A stretch of 64,000 bases of DNA from assembly GCF_000799165.1 (NCBI RefSeq), contig NZ_JUGF01000002.1, positions 1,178,001 through 1,242,000 on the forward strand, given 5' to 3'. Shown here one piece after another: positions 43,347 to 51,824 of this stretch. Each line of letters begins with the position of its first letter. Position 1 is the first letter of the stretch. The position numbers were made by a program, and so were the translations under genes. The notes beneath the pieces are model-generated. The model made no database searches and had not been told where the DNA came from. It saw only the letters and a list, made by a program, of their open reading frames with translations. The stretch is from Methylotenera versatilis 7 (GTDB lineage Bacteria; Pseudomonadota; Gammaproteobacteria; Burkholderiales; Methylophilaceae).

Positions 43347-45422
43347 ATGGCGATAAAATTAAAGTACAAAGTTATTCCATTGCTTCTATCATCATTATTG
43401 GTGGTCGGTTGCAGTAGTGTGAACAGTGATGGCTTGGGTGCGATTGTTAAACCAACACCAACACCAACACCAACACCAACACCAACACCAACACCAACAC
43501 CAACACCAACACCAACACCAACACCAACACCAACACCAACACCAACACCAACACCAACGCCAACGCCAACGCCAACGCCAACGCCAACGCCAACGCCATT
43601 AACATTGTTGGATCCAATCATTGGTGCCGGTGGGTTGTTGCCGCTAACATCGCCTACAGGAGGCTCACAAACGGTATTAGATCCACTTGTTGGTCCTGGT
43701 GGTTTGTTGCCATTGACTTCAGGTAATACTACTGGCACGACAGGCGCACTATTAGATCCAGTCATTGGCCCTGATGGCTTGTTGCCACTGACTACTCCAG
43801 CTGGGGGTTCACAAACGTTATTAGATCCAGTCATTGGTCCTGACGGCTTGTTACCACTGACTAGCGGAAACACTGGAACTAGCTCACCATTAGATGGTTT
43901 GCTTGCTCCGGCGACAGGTTTATTGGCACCAGTTACTGGCTTGCTAACTCCAGTGACAGGCGCACTAGCTCCAGTTACTGGTGGATTATTAGATCCAATC
44001 GTCGGTCAGGGTGGTTTATTACCATTAACCACGCCAGCTGGTGGGCCATCAGCCTTATTAGATCCAGTTATTGGACCTACAGGCTTACTGCCACTTACTA
44101 GTGGAAGCGCAGGTACCAATTCTCCAGTTACGGATTTGTTAGCGCCAGTAACAGGCTTGCTCACTCCAGTGACGGGCGCACTAACTCCGGTTACTGGTGG
44201 ATTGCTTGACCCAATCGTCGGTCAAGGTGGTTTACTGCCATTAACTACGCCAGCTGGCGGAACTTCGGCACTGTTAGACCCTGTTATTGGCCCTACAGGC
44301 TTACTACCACTTACTAGTGGCAGTGCTGCTGGTGCCAGCTCACCGGTCACGGACTTGTTAGCGCCAGTAACAGGATTACTAGGTGGTAATGGTGCGGGTA
44401 ACGTCCTTGCCCCAATAACTGGATTATTGGGCGGTGCTGGCACAGGCGACTTGCTTGCTCCAGTGACTGGCTTGTTAGGCGGCAATGGCGCAGGAGATTT
44501 ACTAGCTCCAGTGACTGGATTATTAGGTGGTAGCGGTGCCGGTGACTTACTAGCACCCGTAACAGGCTTGCTAACTCCAGTGACAGGCGCACTAGCTCCG
44601 GTTACTGGTGGATTATTGGACCCAATCGTCGGTCAGGGTGGTTTATTACCATTAACCACACCAGTTGGGGGAACTTCAGCACTGTTAGATCCGGTTATTG
44701 GGCCTACAGGTTTACTACCACTCACAAGTGGAAGCGCGGGCACCAGTTCACCAGTTACTAACTTATTAGCACCAGTAACAGATTTACTAGGTGGTGCTGG
44801 CACAGGCGACTTGCTTGCTCCAGTGACTGGTTTGTTAGGCGGCAATGGCGCGGGGGATTTGCTAGCTCCGGTGACGGGATTGTTGGGTGGCAATGGTACG
44901 GGTGATTTACTTGCGCCAGTCACTGGCTTATTGGGCGGCAATGGCGCGGGAGATTTACTAGCTCCGGTGACGGGATTGTTGGGTGGCAATGGTACGGGTG
45001 ACTTACTTGCCCCTGTAACCGGTTTATTAGGCGGTAGTGGTGCTGGCGACTTGCTTGCACCAGTGACTGGTCTATTAGCTGGTAGTGGGGCAGGGAATGT
45101 ACTGGCACCAGTAACAGGTTTATTAACTCCAGTGACAGGCGCGCTAGCTCCGGTTACTGGTGGATTGTTAGACCCAATCGTCGGTCAAGGTGGTTTGTTG
45201 CCATTAACTACACCAGCTGGTGGATCTTCAGCACTGTTAGATCCAGTTATTGGACCTACAGGCTTACTGCCACTTACTAGTGGCAGTGCTGGTACTAGCT
45301 CACCAGCTACAAACTTATTAGCACCAGTCACTGGCTTATTAGGCGGCAATGGTGCGGGTAATGTCCTTGCTCCAGTCACTGGATTATTAGCGCCGGTGAC
45401 AGGTTTATTGGGTGGATTGTAA
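43347..45422 (+). CDS. Repeat-rich surface lipoprotein with a (Pro-Thr)24 stalk
   Basis: A 691-residue protein. The lipobox LLVVGC places the lipidated Cys at 22, with Ser at +2, so outer-membrane sorting is expected. Residues 36-83 are 24 Pro-Thr pairs. The rest is tandem repeats of two kinds: 12 copies of a unit ending GLLPLT (LLDPVIGPTGLLPLTSG and variants), and many copies of LLAPVTGLLGGNGAGD. After residue 35 there is no Lys, Arg, His, Glu, Cys, Met or aromatic residue; Asp is the only charged residue. Such composition suits an extended, protease-resistant surface fibre. It is the first gene of a cassette with a TpsB transporter and a cupin-8 oxygenase, and an intrinsic terminator separates it from the transporter, so it is probably made in excess. 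It lacks the TPS domain of classical TpsA proteins. Confidence 0.8.
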   Translation: MAIKLKYKVIPLLLSSLLVVGCSSVNSDGLGAIVKPTPTPTPTPTPTPTPTPTPTPTPTPTPTPTPTPTPTPTPTPTPTPTPTPLTLLDPIIGAGGLLPLTSPTGGSQTVLDPLVGPGGLLPLTSGNTTGTTGALLDPVIGPDGLLPLTTPAGGSQTLLDPVIGPDGLLPLTSGNTGTSSPLDGLLAPATGLLAPVTGLLTPVTGALAPVTGGLLDPIVGQGGLLPLTTPAGGPSALLDPVIGPTGLLPLTSGSAGTNSPVTDLLAPVTGLLTPVTGALTPVTGGLLDPIVGQGGLLPLTTPAGGTSALLDPVIGPTGLLPLTSGSAAGASSPVTDLLAPVTGLLGGNGAGNVLAPITGLLGGAGTGDLLAPVTGLLGGNGAGDLLAPVTGLLGGSGAGDLLAPVTGLLTPVTGALAPVTGGLLDPIVGQGGLLPLTTPVGGTSALLDPVIGPTGLLPLTSGSAGTSSPVTNLLAPVTDLLGGAGTGDLLAPVTGLLGGNGAGDLLAPVTGLLGGNGTGDLLAPVTGLLGGNGAGDLLAPVTGLLGGNGTGDLLAPVTGLLGGSGAGDLLAPVTGLLAGSGAGNVLAPVTGLLTPVTGALAPVTGGLLDPIVGQGGLLPLTTPAGGSSALLDPVIGPTGLLPLTSGSAGTSSPATNLLAPVTGLLGGNGAGNVLAPVTGLLAPVTGLLGGL
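43452..43595 (+). repeat. Hexanucleotide tract (CCAACA)17(CCAACG)7
   Basis: 144 bases of perfect hexamer repeat: 17 copies of CCAACA (43452-43553), then 7 of CCAACG (43554-43595). Each hexamer adds one Pro-Thr pair, so slippage would change stalk length without breaking the frame. The two homogeneous blocks suggest separate expansions. Confidence 0.95.
43596..45422 (+). repeat. Degenerate tandem repeats encoding LLDP...GLLPLT and LLAPVTGLLGG units
   Basis: Most of the gene body is built from related units at DNA level: six pairs of the GLLPLT unit, with runs of about 48-base LLAPVTGLLGG units between them, longest at 44780-45110. Wording at third codon positions varies, so the units are old or under purifying selection at protein level rather than freshly duplicated. 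Confidence 0.85.
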
Positions 45423-45442
45423 TTAATCTTAACCACTAATCG

Positions 45443-45479
45443 AACCTTAGCGCTGCTTAACAGCGTTAAGGTTTTTTTA
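45443..45479 (+). terminator. Intrinsic terminator between the lipoprotein and transporter genes
   Basis: AACCTTAGCGCTG (45443-45455) pairs with CAGCGTTAAGGTT (45461-45473), 13 bp with one G-U pair, then a T-run. It ends 23 bases before the transporter ATG, with no room for a separate promoter apart from the hairpin itself, so the transporter and oxygenase are likely made by read-through. Confidence 0.85.
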
Positions 45480-45502
45480 TATTAAGTCTAAGAGTTAATC
45501 GC

Positions 45503-47206
45503 ATGATAAAACGCCTCACATCTTTTTTTCAATTTGTTATCTTAGTATCTAGCTTTGTATTTGCTCAGCAGGTATATGCAAACGCTAACCCCGAAGATAC
45601 TTTACCTAAAGTTGAAAGGGCAAAGCCAACTGCAAGTAGTCCTGTTGATATCAAACGCCCAACGGAGTCGGTTGACCCTAAATTACAACAGCTATTGGCA
45701 ACCAAGTTGACTGTTGAAAACTTTGATATTCAAGGAGTTAAATCAATTCCATTTGAAGAAGTGAACGCCGTTTTTAAGCCTTATTTAAATCAATCACTCA
45801 CTTTAAAGGAAGTGATTGATTTAGCGAGTAATGTCACAAAGATTTATGCAAATAAAGGTTATCCACTATCGTTTGCCTATATTCCAGCTCAAGATTTTAG
45901 TCATCACAAAGTGACTGTTTTAGTGATCGAGGGCTACGTTGGCACTGTCAGTCTCAAGGGAGATTTTGGGCCGACAGAAAGTAAAATTCGCTCTATTGTT
46001 GAGCCTATGCTGCAGGAAAAACCGTTAACCCAAAAGACGATGGAGCGCAGCAATAGTTTGCTGTCATTGGTACCTGGTTTGGCTATTCAGGCGTCGTTAC
46101 AGTTACCAGAAAGACGCGATGGCGCATCGGAATTAAAGATTGTAGCCAGCAGAAAATTAATATCAGCAGGCCTTAATCTTGAATCTTTAAAACCTGTAGC
46201 GCGTGCGGTTATAACAGTACAGGGTGGCGGCCAAACTGCAGCCGCAGAGCAGTTTTCATTTTCCACATTAGCATCGCAACAAGATGAGGAATATTACGCT
46301 GCTTCCTATTCGCAAATGATTGGCAGCAAAGGTTTAGTGTTAAGGCTTAATAGCTCCATGTATCAGGGGAATTCTGATGGCCAATTGCCGTCTGGTCTAA
46401 CTCGGGATATCTTTTCCTTAAGGTTAAGCTCATCGTTAAGCTATCCTATATTGATTAATCGGAATGAAAGTTTAATTGGCACCGTTGCTTTATCGACAAC
46501 AAATTACGAAGATAAAATACAGAGTCAGGATACATTTCGCAGCATTACCCAAAAAACAAATTCAAGAGCACTGTCAGTAGGCGCTGCGTACTCTACGTTA
46601 AGCGCATCGCAGAGTCGGCGCTTGCAGCTTACTTTAACCAAAGGCCTTGATATTTTAGGGGCGTCAAAAAGTGCTAAAACCAATTTTGCTTTTAATCAGA
46701 AACTGGTTAATCCTGACAATATCGATTTCACAAAGTTAAATCTTTCTCTCTCACAAAATAATGCTTTTTCATACGGATTAGGTACGGCTATATCGCTTAA
46801 TGCACAGTATAGCGATAATCAATTGCCATTGTCTGAACGTATCCAGTTTGGTGGGTATCAATATGGCCGCGCATTTGCACCTGGCTTTTTATCTGGAGAT
46901 TCCGGCTGGGGTTTAGCGCTTGAGCTGAATAAACAGTTGCCAGTGTTTTATGATTTTTCATATTTCAAGTTGGTGGCGATTCAGCCTTATGCCTTATTCG
47001 AATCAGCCCGAACGATTCAAAATTTCGAGGCAATTGATCGCACGAATATTGAACGCATGACATCGATAGCACTGGGTTTGCGCCTTAAAGCAGACGTAGG
47101 TGGCACGGTGGATCTTTCACTAGCAAAAGCACTCAGTAGTAAAAGCCTGAATAATGCGCCTAATGATGTGACGTTTAGCATGAACTATGGATTACTATTG
47201 AATTGA
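45503..47206 (+). CDS. TpsB-type outer-membrane transporter (ShlB/FhaC/HecB family)
   Basis: A 567-residue Omp85-superfamily protein of two-partner secretion. A signal peptide ends near residue 26 (VYA). A POTRA domain lies at about 72-148 (TVENFDIQGVKSIPFEEV to VLVIEGYVGTVSLKG), followed by a second POTRA-like part and the 16-strand ShlB barrel from about 215. The loop 6 region shows GGYQYGRAF with SGDSGW. The C-terminus ends NYGLLLN, lacking the usual terminal Phe. TpsB proteins export one partner encoded next to them; here the only candidate is the upstream repeat lipoprotein, which has no classical TPS domain. It could therefore be a lipoprotein-surface exporter. This is inference from gene order. 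Confidence 0.88.
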   Translation: MIKRLTSFFQFVILVSSFVFAQQVYANANPEDTLPKVERAKPTASSPVDIKRPTESVDPKLQQLLATKLTVENFDIQGVKSIPFEEVNAVFKPYLNQSLTLKEVIDLASNVTKIYANKGYPLSFAYIPAQDFSHHKVTVLVIEGYVGTVSLKGDFGPTESKIRSIVEPMLQEKPLTQKTMERSNSLLSLVPGLAIQASLQLPERRDGASELKIVASRKLISAGLNLESLKPVARAVITVQGGGQTAAAEQFSFSTLASQQDEEYYAASYSQMIGSKGLVLRLNSSMYQGNSDGQLPSGLTRDIFSLRLSSSLSYPILINRNESLIGTVALSTTNYEDKIQSQDTFRSITQKTNSRALSVGAAYSTLSASQSRRLQLTLTKGLDILGASKSAKTNFAFNQKLVNPDNIDFTKLNLSLSQNNAFSYGLGTAISLNAQYSDNQLPLSERIQFGGYQYGRAFAPGFLSGDSGWGLALELNKQLPVFYDFSYFKLVAIQPYALFESARTIQNFEAIDRTNIERMTSIALGLRLKADVGGTVDLSLAKALSSKSLNNAPNDVTFSMNYGLLLN

Positions 47207-47243
47207 TCGTGTGTATTTGAATATCCATGAAAGATGATTGTTA

Positions 47244-48287
47244 ATGAATCTACCGCAAAAAAATAGTAGTCAGGCAGGCATTCAACCAGTTTTTGATGAC
47301 AGCTGGCGCGTATGGATTGCGCAGAACTTAATGTTAGGTGCGACAGTAGAAAGTCTGCAAGAGATACTTGTTGCTAACGGGTTTAGTAAAATGGTCGCAA
47401 TAAGAGAAATTGGGTTAGCGCAAGCCAGCCCATATTTACATGCAGCCAGCCAGCTTAGTAACAGGCTGGCAAAGCGCGAATGGGCGCTGCAGATTCACCG
47501 CAAGCTAGATAAGTTATTGCCCAACTGGGGGCAAATACAACGTATTCACAAACTTAGTCGCACGGATTTCTTTTATCATTTCTATTCTACTAATCGGCCT
47601 GTGATTATTACAGGCATGATGGATGATTGGCCTGCACTAAAAAAATGGACGCCCGATTATTTCAAAACGCATTTTGGCGAGCGCATTGTAGAGGTGCAGG
47701 CTAAGCGTAACGAGAATCAACGCTATGAAATTGAAAGCCAGCAACATAAGCAGAAAATCGCGCTGGCTGATTTTGTTGATACGATTGTGAATGGCGGTGA
47801 AACGAATGATTTGTATCTTACCGCTAACAATAGTGGGCATAACGCAACTGCGTTACGCGAGCTTTGGGATGATGTCGTGCAGATTCCAGAGTATCTTGAT
47901 GGCAATAGTGCACAGCGTGGTTTTTTATGGTTTGGCCCTAAAGGGACAATTACACCGTTACATCACGATTTGACTAATAACTTTATGGCGCAGGTCTATG
48001 GTAAAAAACTGGTCAGATTGATTCAGTCTAACGAGCTGCCTTATGTATATAACCACCTGCATTGCTATAGCGAGGTCGATCTTGATAACATTGATTACGA
48101 TAGATTTCCGCTGATGCGCCATGTCAATATCATCGATTGTGAGTTAAATGCCGGAGAGATATTGTTTTTACCCGTCGGTTGCTGGCATTACGTTCGCGGG
48201 CTTGATATCAGCATGACCATGTCGTTTACAAACTTTTTGTTTGATAATGATTTTTCATCGATGTATAAAACCTATCATGCAGTTTGA
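47244..48287 (+). CDS. Cupin-8/JmjC-like Fe(II)/2-oxoglutarate oxygenase
   Basis: A cytoplasmic protein of 347 residues from ATG 47244 (an in-frame TTG lies two codons earlier). After a helical N-terminal region of about 105 residues comes the cupin-8 fold. NRPVIITGMMDDWPALKKW is the family start, and the metal triad is His240-x-Asp242 (PLHHD) and His315 (GCWHYVRG). A Lys near 251 (GKKLVRL) may bind 2-oxoglutarate. Relatives include the human asparagine hydroxylase FIH and bacterial peptide hydroxylases. Lying directly behind the TpsB gene, it may hydroxylate the repeat protein (Asp, Asn or Pro residues) before export. That is an inference; the target is not shown by sequence. A hairpin overlaps the stop. 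Confidence 0.85.
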   Translation: MNLPQKNSSQAGIQPVFDDSWRVWIAQNLMLGATVESLQEILVANGFSKMVAIREIGLAQASPYLHAASQLSNRLAKREWALQIHRKLDKLLPNWGQIQRIHKLSRTDFFYHFYSTNRPVIITGMMDDWPALKKWTPDYFKTHFGERIVEVQAKRNENQRYEIESQQHKQKIALADFVDTIVNGGETNDLYLTANNSGHNATALRELWDDVVQIPEYLDGNSAQRGFLWFGPKGTITPLHHDLTNNFMAQVYGKKLVRLIQSNELPYVYNHLHCYSEVDLDNIDYDRFPLMRHVNIIDCELNAGEILFLPVGCWHYVRGLDISMTMSFTNFLFDNDFSSMYKTYHAV

Positions 48288-48298
48288 TAGGTTTATTT
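48268..48298 (+). terminator. Terminator of the lipoprotein-transporter-oxygenase cassette
   Basis: AAACCTATCA (48268-48277) pairs with TGATAGGTTT (48285-48294) around a 7-base loop, followed by ATTT. The stem includes the oxygenase stop codon. Confidence 0.7.
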
Positions 48299-48541
48299 AC
48301 GCTGATACACCATTCAACCGATAACTAGTGCATGAGACTTTAGACAATCCAGAAGCGATTTAGCTTGCTGGCCGATTGATGCCAGACTTTAAAGTTAACG
48401 TCATAAAATCCTGCCGATTTTCACAAGCATAATGTTCAGCCATTTGTAGAGTATGCCGTCCTTACGCTGCTGAATTTCAACCGATATTAACATCATCACT
48501 CAGTGGGAAAATTCGCCTTCGTGCAAATATTCCTTTTAAAA
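48299..48541. other. Intergenic region without a recognised gene
   Basis: About 240 bases between the oxygenase cassette terminator and the motif before the 65-residue gene. Only very short frames without ribosome binding sites were found. No clear hairpin or known RNA family was seen. Confidence 0.5.
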
Positions 48542-48557
48542 TGATAAAAATGATAGT
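48542..48557 (+). promoter_or_regulatory. TGATAAAAATGATA motif before the 65-residue protein gene
   Basis: TGATAAAAATGATAGT, preceded by TTCCTTTTAAAA, matches copy 2 in the lipoprotein upstream region over about 26 of 30 bases. It lies 92 bases before the ATG at 48650. Confidence 0.45.
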
Positions 48558-48649
48558 ATGGATATATAATAATATCTGTAATTGAAGATTAGGTGCTCTA
48601 GTGGCTTAGGATGTCATTAGATCAATATGTGTAAGGAAAGGGTGGTCAC

Positions 48650-48847
48650 ATGAGTGAAGCAGATATGGAAAAAATGATAATCCCTGTGAAGTTAAGTGAT
48701 TTGGATACGTTGGCCTACTACATCGTAGAGATTGATGAGTCAAAGGGTAATCGTAAGGCTACACAGGCATTTATCGATCACGCGCATAAAAAGATTATTA
48801 GCATGCTGGGTGAGCATACTCACCTGATATACCAGCCCGACGATTAA
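48650..48847 (+). CDS. Small orphan protein
   Basis: A 65-residue acidic soluble protein of no recognised family (MIIPVKLSDLDTLAYYIVEID, then NRKATQAFIDHAHKKI). AAGGAAAGGGTGG precedes the ATG, a good ribosome binding site. It lies alone between the surface cassette and the tad locus and carries the shared upstream motif, so it may belong to the same regulon. A small regulator or adaptor is possible but unproven. Confidence 0.65.
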   Translation: MSEADMEKMIIPVKLSDLDTLAYYIVEIDESKGNRKATQAFIDHAHKKIISMLGEHTHLIYQPDD

Positions 48848-48978
48848 TTGAAATGTTTAAATATGGCTCGATTGGTCATATTGATGGCAACTGGCCTAAT
48901 TTTGGTTAGACCCTGTTGCACACTTTAATCAACCAAATATACGGCTTTTTAGCTGCGGCTACATCGCCCTTATTTCAT

Positions 48979-50634
48979 TTATATCACCAGTGAACCAGAG
49001 TTGGTCAGAATCACATCATCTACGGTGACATCCATATTGGCGATACTGATGCCGAGTATTTTAAGTAATGGGTCTAAAAGCAGTTTGCTAATTGAAGTAA
49101 GTAAAGGTGCAACAACAGTACTAACAACTTCATTAACTAATGCAGTCAAAACGCCAAGCAGATCAAGAGCGCCACCAAGTAGCTCAACTTTTAAGGCGCC
49201 TGGTTGTGAAAATAACTGCTCAAATGTGTTGCTTAGAGAGCCATTGACAGTCAATGTTTGTGGGAGGTGATCTTTTACGGGCCTTTCTATTTGCATGATC
49301 GAAGTCCTTGCCGTAGATGAAGGCTGAGGTATATTTAAACCGATATCGGCCAATGGTACTAAACCAGCGAGCAATGAGATTCTGGCAGGCCCAGATCCTG
49401 CTGTATTGGTCAGTGAAGTAGTAAGCAAGCTGGTATTGGTTTCAAAAGCAATATCAGTGGTAGTGTTGCTTCCCTTAATGCTACGTAATGCTGCGCTTCC
49501 ATTAGCCGCTTGAACATTTAGAGCCAAGTCGACTTTAGCAAGACCAAGCACGTTTACAAGTACAGCAACGCCAACCCTTACTTGAGCCGTTTTGGCGAAT
49601 GTGCAAGCCTCAGCATTTTCAACTGCGGGCGGTGGGCCAATGGCCATTTGTGCGGGCTCAATCACATTTACAATGGCATTAACACTGACCAAACCTGGCA
49701 AGTTGACTGCCAATGGGATAGTCACGGCATTCTGACCGTTAGACACACTAGCAATCATATTGACCAAGTTCAGCACGTTTAGCTTGGCATTCAACGCCTC
49801 AGCCTGTGAGTTTTGATTGACATTGAGAAGCTGACCCAAACTGATTTGCGTATTGTGAGCTGCTCCTACAACTAATTTCGATAAAGCCACATTAACCAAG
49901 TCGGGCACAGCGTTCTCAGGTAACTTAACTGCCTCAGAGACTAATGTCAGCAATTGACCCGCACTAAATTGCGTATCCAGTAACTCATCTACAGACAGCA
50001 CAGATCCTTCCACTTTAATCAAATCGGCTAGGGTAATATTCGTGTTAGCCAATCCTTGGTAAGAAACCAAGTCCAACTTGATAGTTGAGCCTAGCAATCC
50101 GCTCAATAAGCCGTCAAGTAGGAGAGAGTCTTCTGTATTAAGCGTTAAAGCCGTGGTGCCAATATTAAAGGCTGCAATGGAAGCATTAGGTAAAGACACT
50201 GCTTCTGCGAAAAGTGTCACGTCGTTACCAAAAACACCTTTTGCAATTAAACTGGCGGGTACTTTTTTAGTCACTTTTACATGCACAGCCCGTGCTGAAC
50301 CGTCTGCAGTAAAGTGACGTCGTCCTGCAACGGTACTGACGCTACCCATTTCTACAATATTCGGTGCGTTAGCGAGATTTTCAGTATAACCATTTGCCAA
50401 CGCGGCCTGGTTGGCTCTGGTAAACACATCGCCTAAGCTGGGGCTACAGCCGCCGAGCCCTCTAGCTGCTTCAATGGCACTCATATCGGCAACGGTTTGT
50501 AGTTGTCGCTTAACCATCCATAACCGCGTACTATCAATTACCAGTGCGGTAAATATAACCAATAATAATAAGGTGAGGGCACCTAGAATACCAATTGCAC
50601 CGCGCTGAAAATGCCTATTTGATTTTGCGCGCAT
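48979..50634 (-). CDS. tadG: Tad pilus assembly protein TadG
   Basis: A 551-residue protein at the end of the tad operon. An N-terminal helix (about 13-32) is followed by the TadE/TadG signature (STRLWMVKRQLQTVADMSAIEAARG). The long remaining part is predicted to be periplasmic and is rich in Leu, Val, Asn and Thr with no von Willebrand A domain, unlike some TadG proteins. TadG is an envelope component needed for Flp pilus assembly or anchoring. Its start overlaps the end of the DUF3613 gene by 20 bases, so translation is probably coupled. Confidence 0.85.
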   Translation of the reverse strand: MRAKSNRHFQRGAIGILGALTLLLLVIFTALVIDSTRLWMVKRQLQTVADMSAIEAARGLGGCSPSLGDVFTRANQAALANGYTENLANAPNIVEMGSVSTVAGRRHFTADGSARAVHVKVTKKVPASLIAKGVFGNDVTLFAEAVSLPNASIAAFNIGTTALTLNTEDSLLLDGLLSGLLGSTIKLDLVSYQGLANTNITLADLIKVEGSVLSVDELLDTQFSAGQLLTLVSEAVKLPENAVPDLVNVALSKLVVGAAHNTQISLGQLLNVNQNSQAEALNAKLNVLNLVNMIASVSNGQNAVTIPLAVNLPGLVSVNAIVNVIEPAQMAIGPPPAVENAEACTFAKTAQVRVGVAVLVNVLGLAKVDLALNVQAANGSAALRSIKGSNTTTDIAFETNTSLLTTSLTNTAGSGPARISLLAGLVPLADIGLNIPQPSSTARTSIMQIERPVKDHLPQTLTVNGSLSNTFEQLFSQPGALKVELLGGALDLLGVLTALVNEVVSTVVAPLLTSISKLLLDPLLKILGISIANMDVTVDDVILTNSGSLVI

Positions 50635-50929
50635 CTTGTTCTGTCATCTGAGGAATCGGGCGACTGAAGCTTTCCTTATAGCGCTCATATACATTTTGCA
50701 TGACTGGCCCAGAAAGTGTTTGCGCATGTGGAGATGCCTGATTACCAGAGCGTTGTAACTCAAGCCATGTTTGGGTTGCAGGCTCTGAGTTTGCGTCTAA
50801 TAGTTTTGTATTATTTGATGATGAATCCGCGGCAACCTGATTACCACTCTCAAGCTCTTCGGCCTGTATGGCTTGCTGGAAAGCCATTGCCAGCAAAATA
50901 GACATTGCTATTGCAAGTTTCTTATTCAT
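50615..50929 (-). CDS. DUF3613 tad-locus protein
   Basis: A 104-residue exported protein with a signal peptide (1-23, ending IQA). The mature part is polar and holds the family motif ATQTWLELQRSGNQASPHAQTLSG (split) and VMQNVYERYKESFSRPIP. DUF3613 is found beside tad genes in beta- and gammaproteobacteria; its role is unknown. It overlaps tadD by 8 bases and tadG by 20 bases. Confidence 0.85.
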   Translation of the reverse strand: MNKKLAIAMSILLAMAFQQAIQAEELESGNQVAADSSSNNTKLLDANSEPATQTWLELQRSGNQASPHAQTLSGPVMQNVYERYKESFSRPIPQMTEQDARKIK

Positions 50930-51824
50930 AAATTTTGCTCCCTAATTCCATTGAAAGTATTCCCGTGCATACGTCAGATGTGCCTAAACAGACTGCTGTA
51001 TTGGTTTTTTTCTCATCTTCAAATGTAACAGCATGCGTTTCTACATCGCTTGTTTGCGCGGCTTTATTATTTGCATCGGCATCTTGCAACTTGGCTGGTT
51101 GTTCTGTATTGGGTGATGTGTCTTGTTTGATTTGTAGATCTTGCTTGACCTTATTAACTTCTACTTCAGAAAGGTTGTAACGTTTTGCAAATTGATTTGC
51201 TTGGTCAATTTGATTGCTCTTATACAGAAGTGCCAAAAGATTATATTTAGCAAGCTGATTTCTACCATCTAACTCAATAGCAGTTAAATATTCATTGAGT
51301 GATGATTTAAAGTCACCTATCGACATTAAGGAAAATCCATAGTCACTTCTTATTGTGCTGTTTATAGGCGCTAATTTGGCGGCTGCTTTTAAATAGTTAA
51401 CAGAGTCTTGGTGTTGACCACGTTGATTGGAGATTAAGCCTAATCCTTGATAGGCAAAGGCGCTGACACAACTTGTTGTTAATTTATTATAAATAGTCGC
51501 TGCTTCGGCTTGTCTGTTCATTTGGCGCAAGCTATTCGCTTTTAGTAACTCAAGCTGGGGTAAATCAATATTAAAAGAGTCGATAAAAGCGAGTGCAGCA
51601 AAGGGCTTTTTTTCGTTTAATAACTGACTAACCATGTTCAAATTAGTATTGTCTTCAGCTGCGAGTTCTGCGCATTTTGAAAGCTGTGTATTCGCTGCAG
51701 CAATTGAAATGTTCGATATTGCCGTCAGCAGGGCGAATGCAAGCAATCTGCTGGTTAGCAAGCGCATGAATAAAACCGTAGTAGTTGTTACCGCTAAAAT
51801 ATTGTTCACCCGGACTGTTTGCAT
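50922..51824 (-). CDS. tadD: Tad assembly TPR protein TadD
   Basis: A 300-residue protein of TPR repeats (about 65-225, such as AFAYQGLGLISNQRGQHQDSV in part and FGFSLMSIGDFKSSLNEYLTAIEL-like stretches). TadD is an outer-membrane lipoprotein pilotin for the secretin in other tad systems. Here the N-terminus is extended: a second Met at residue 20 starts a standard signal peptide (RLLTSRLLAFALLTAISN), so the true start may be ATG 51767. No lipobox Cys is seen at the cleavage site. The C-terminal third is Asn/Thr/Gln-rich and likely disordered. It starts directly after the tadC stop. Confidence 0.8.
   Translation of the reverse strand: MQTVRVNNILAVTTTTVLFMRLLTSRLLAFALLTAISNISIAAANTQLSKCAELAAEDNTNLNMVSQLLNEKKPFAALAFIDSFNIDLPQLELLKANSLRQMNRQAEAATIYNKLTTSCVSAFAYQGLGLISNQRGQHQDSVNYLKAAAKLAPINSTIRSDYGFSLMSIGDFKSSLNEYLTAIELDGRNQLAKYNLLALLYKSNQIDQANQFAKRYNLSEVEVNKVKQDLQIKQDTSPNTEQPAKLQDADANNKAAQTSDVETHAVTFEDEKKTNTAVCLGTSDVCTGILSMELGSKIYE

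Noticed and set aside
43298-43873. Minus-strand frame with a long Val-Gly run opposite the hexamer tract
   Set aside because: It is the mirror of the Pro-Thr coding repeat, which keeps all frames open; the plus frame has the lipobox, start site and terminator.
43452-45422. Repeat region as a CRISPR array
   Set aside because: Repeats are directly adjacent or in-frame protein units with no unique spacers and no cas genes.
48848-48978. Possible terminator between the small orphan gene and tadG (TTGGTT/AACCAA pairing)
   Set aside because: The stem is only 6-7 bp with a long loop and no U-tract.
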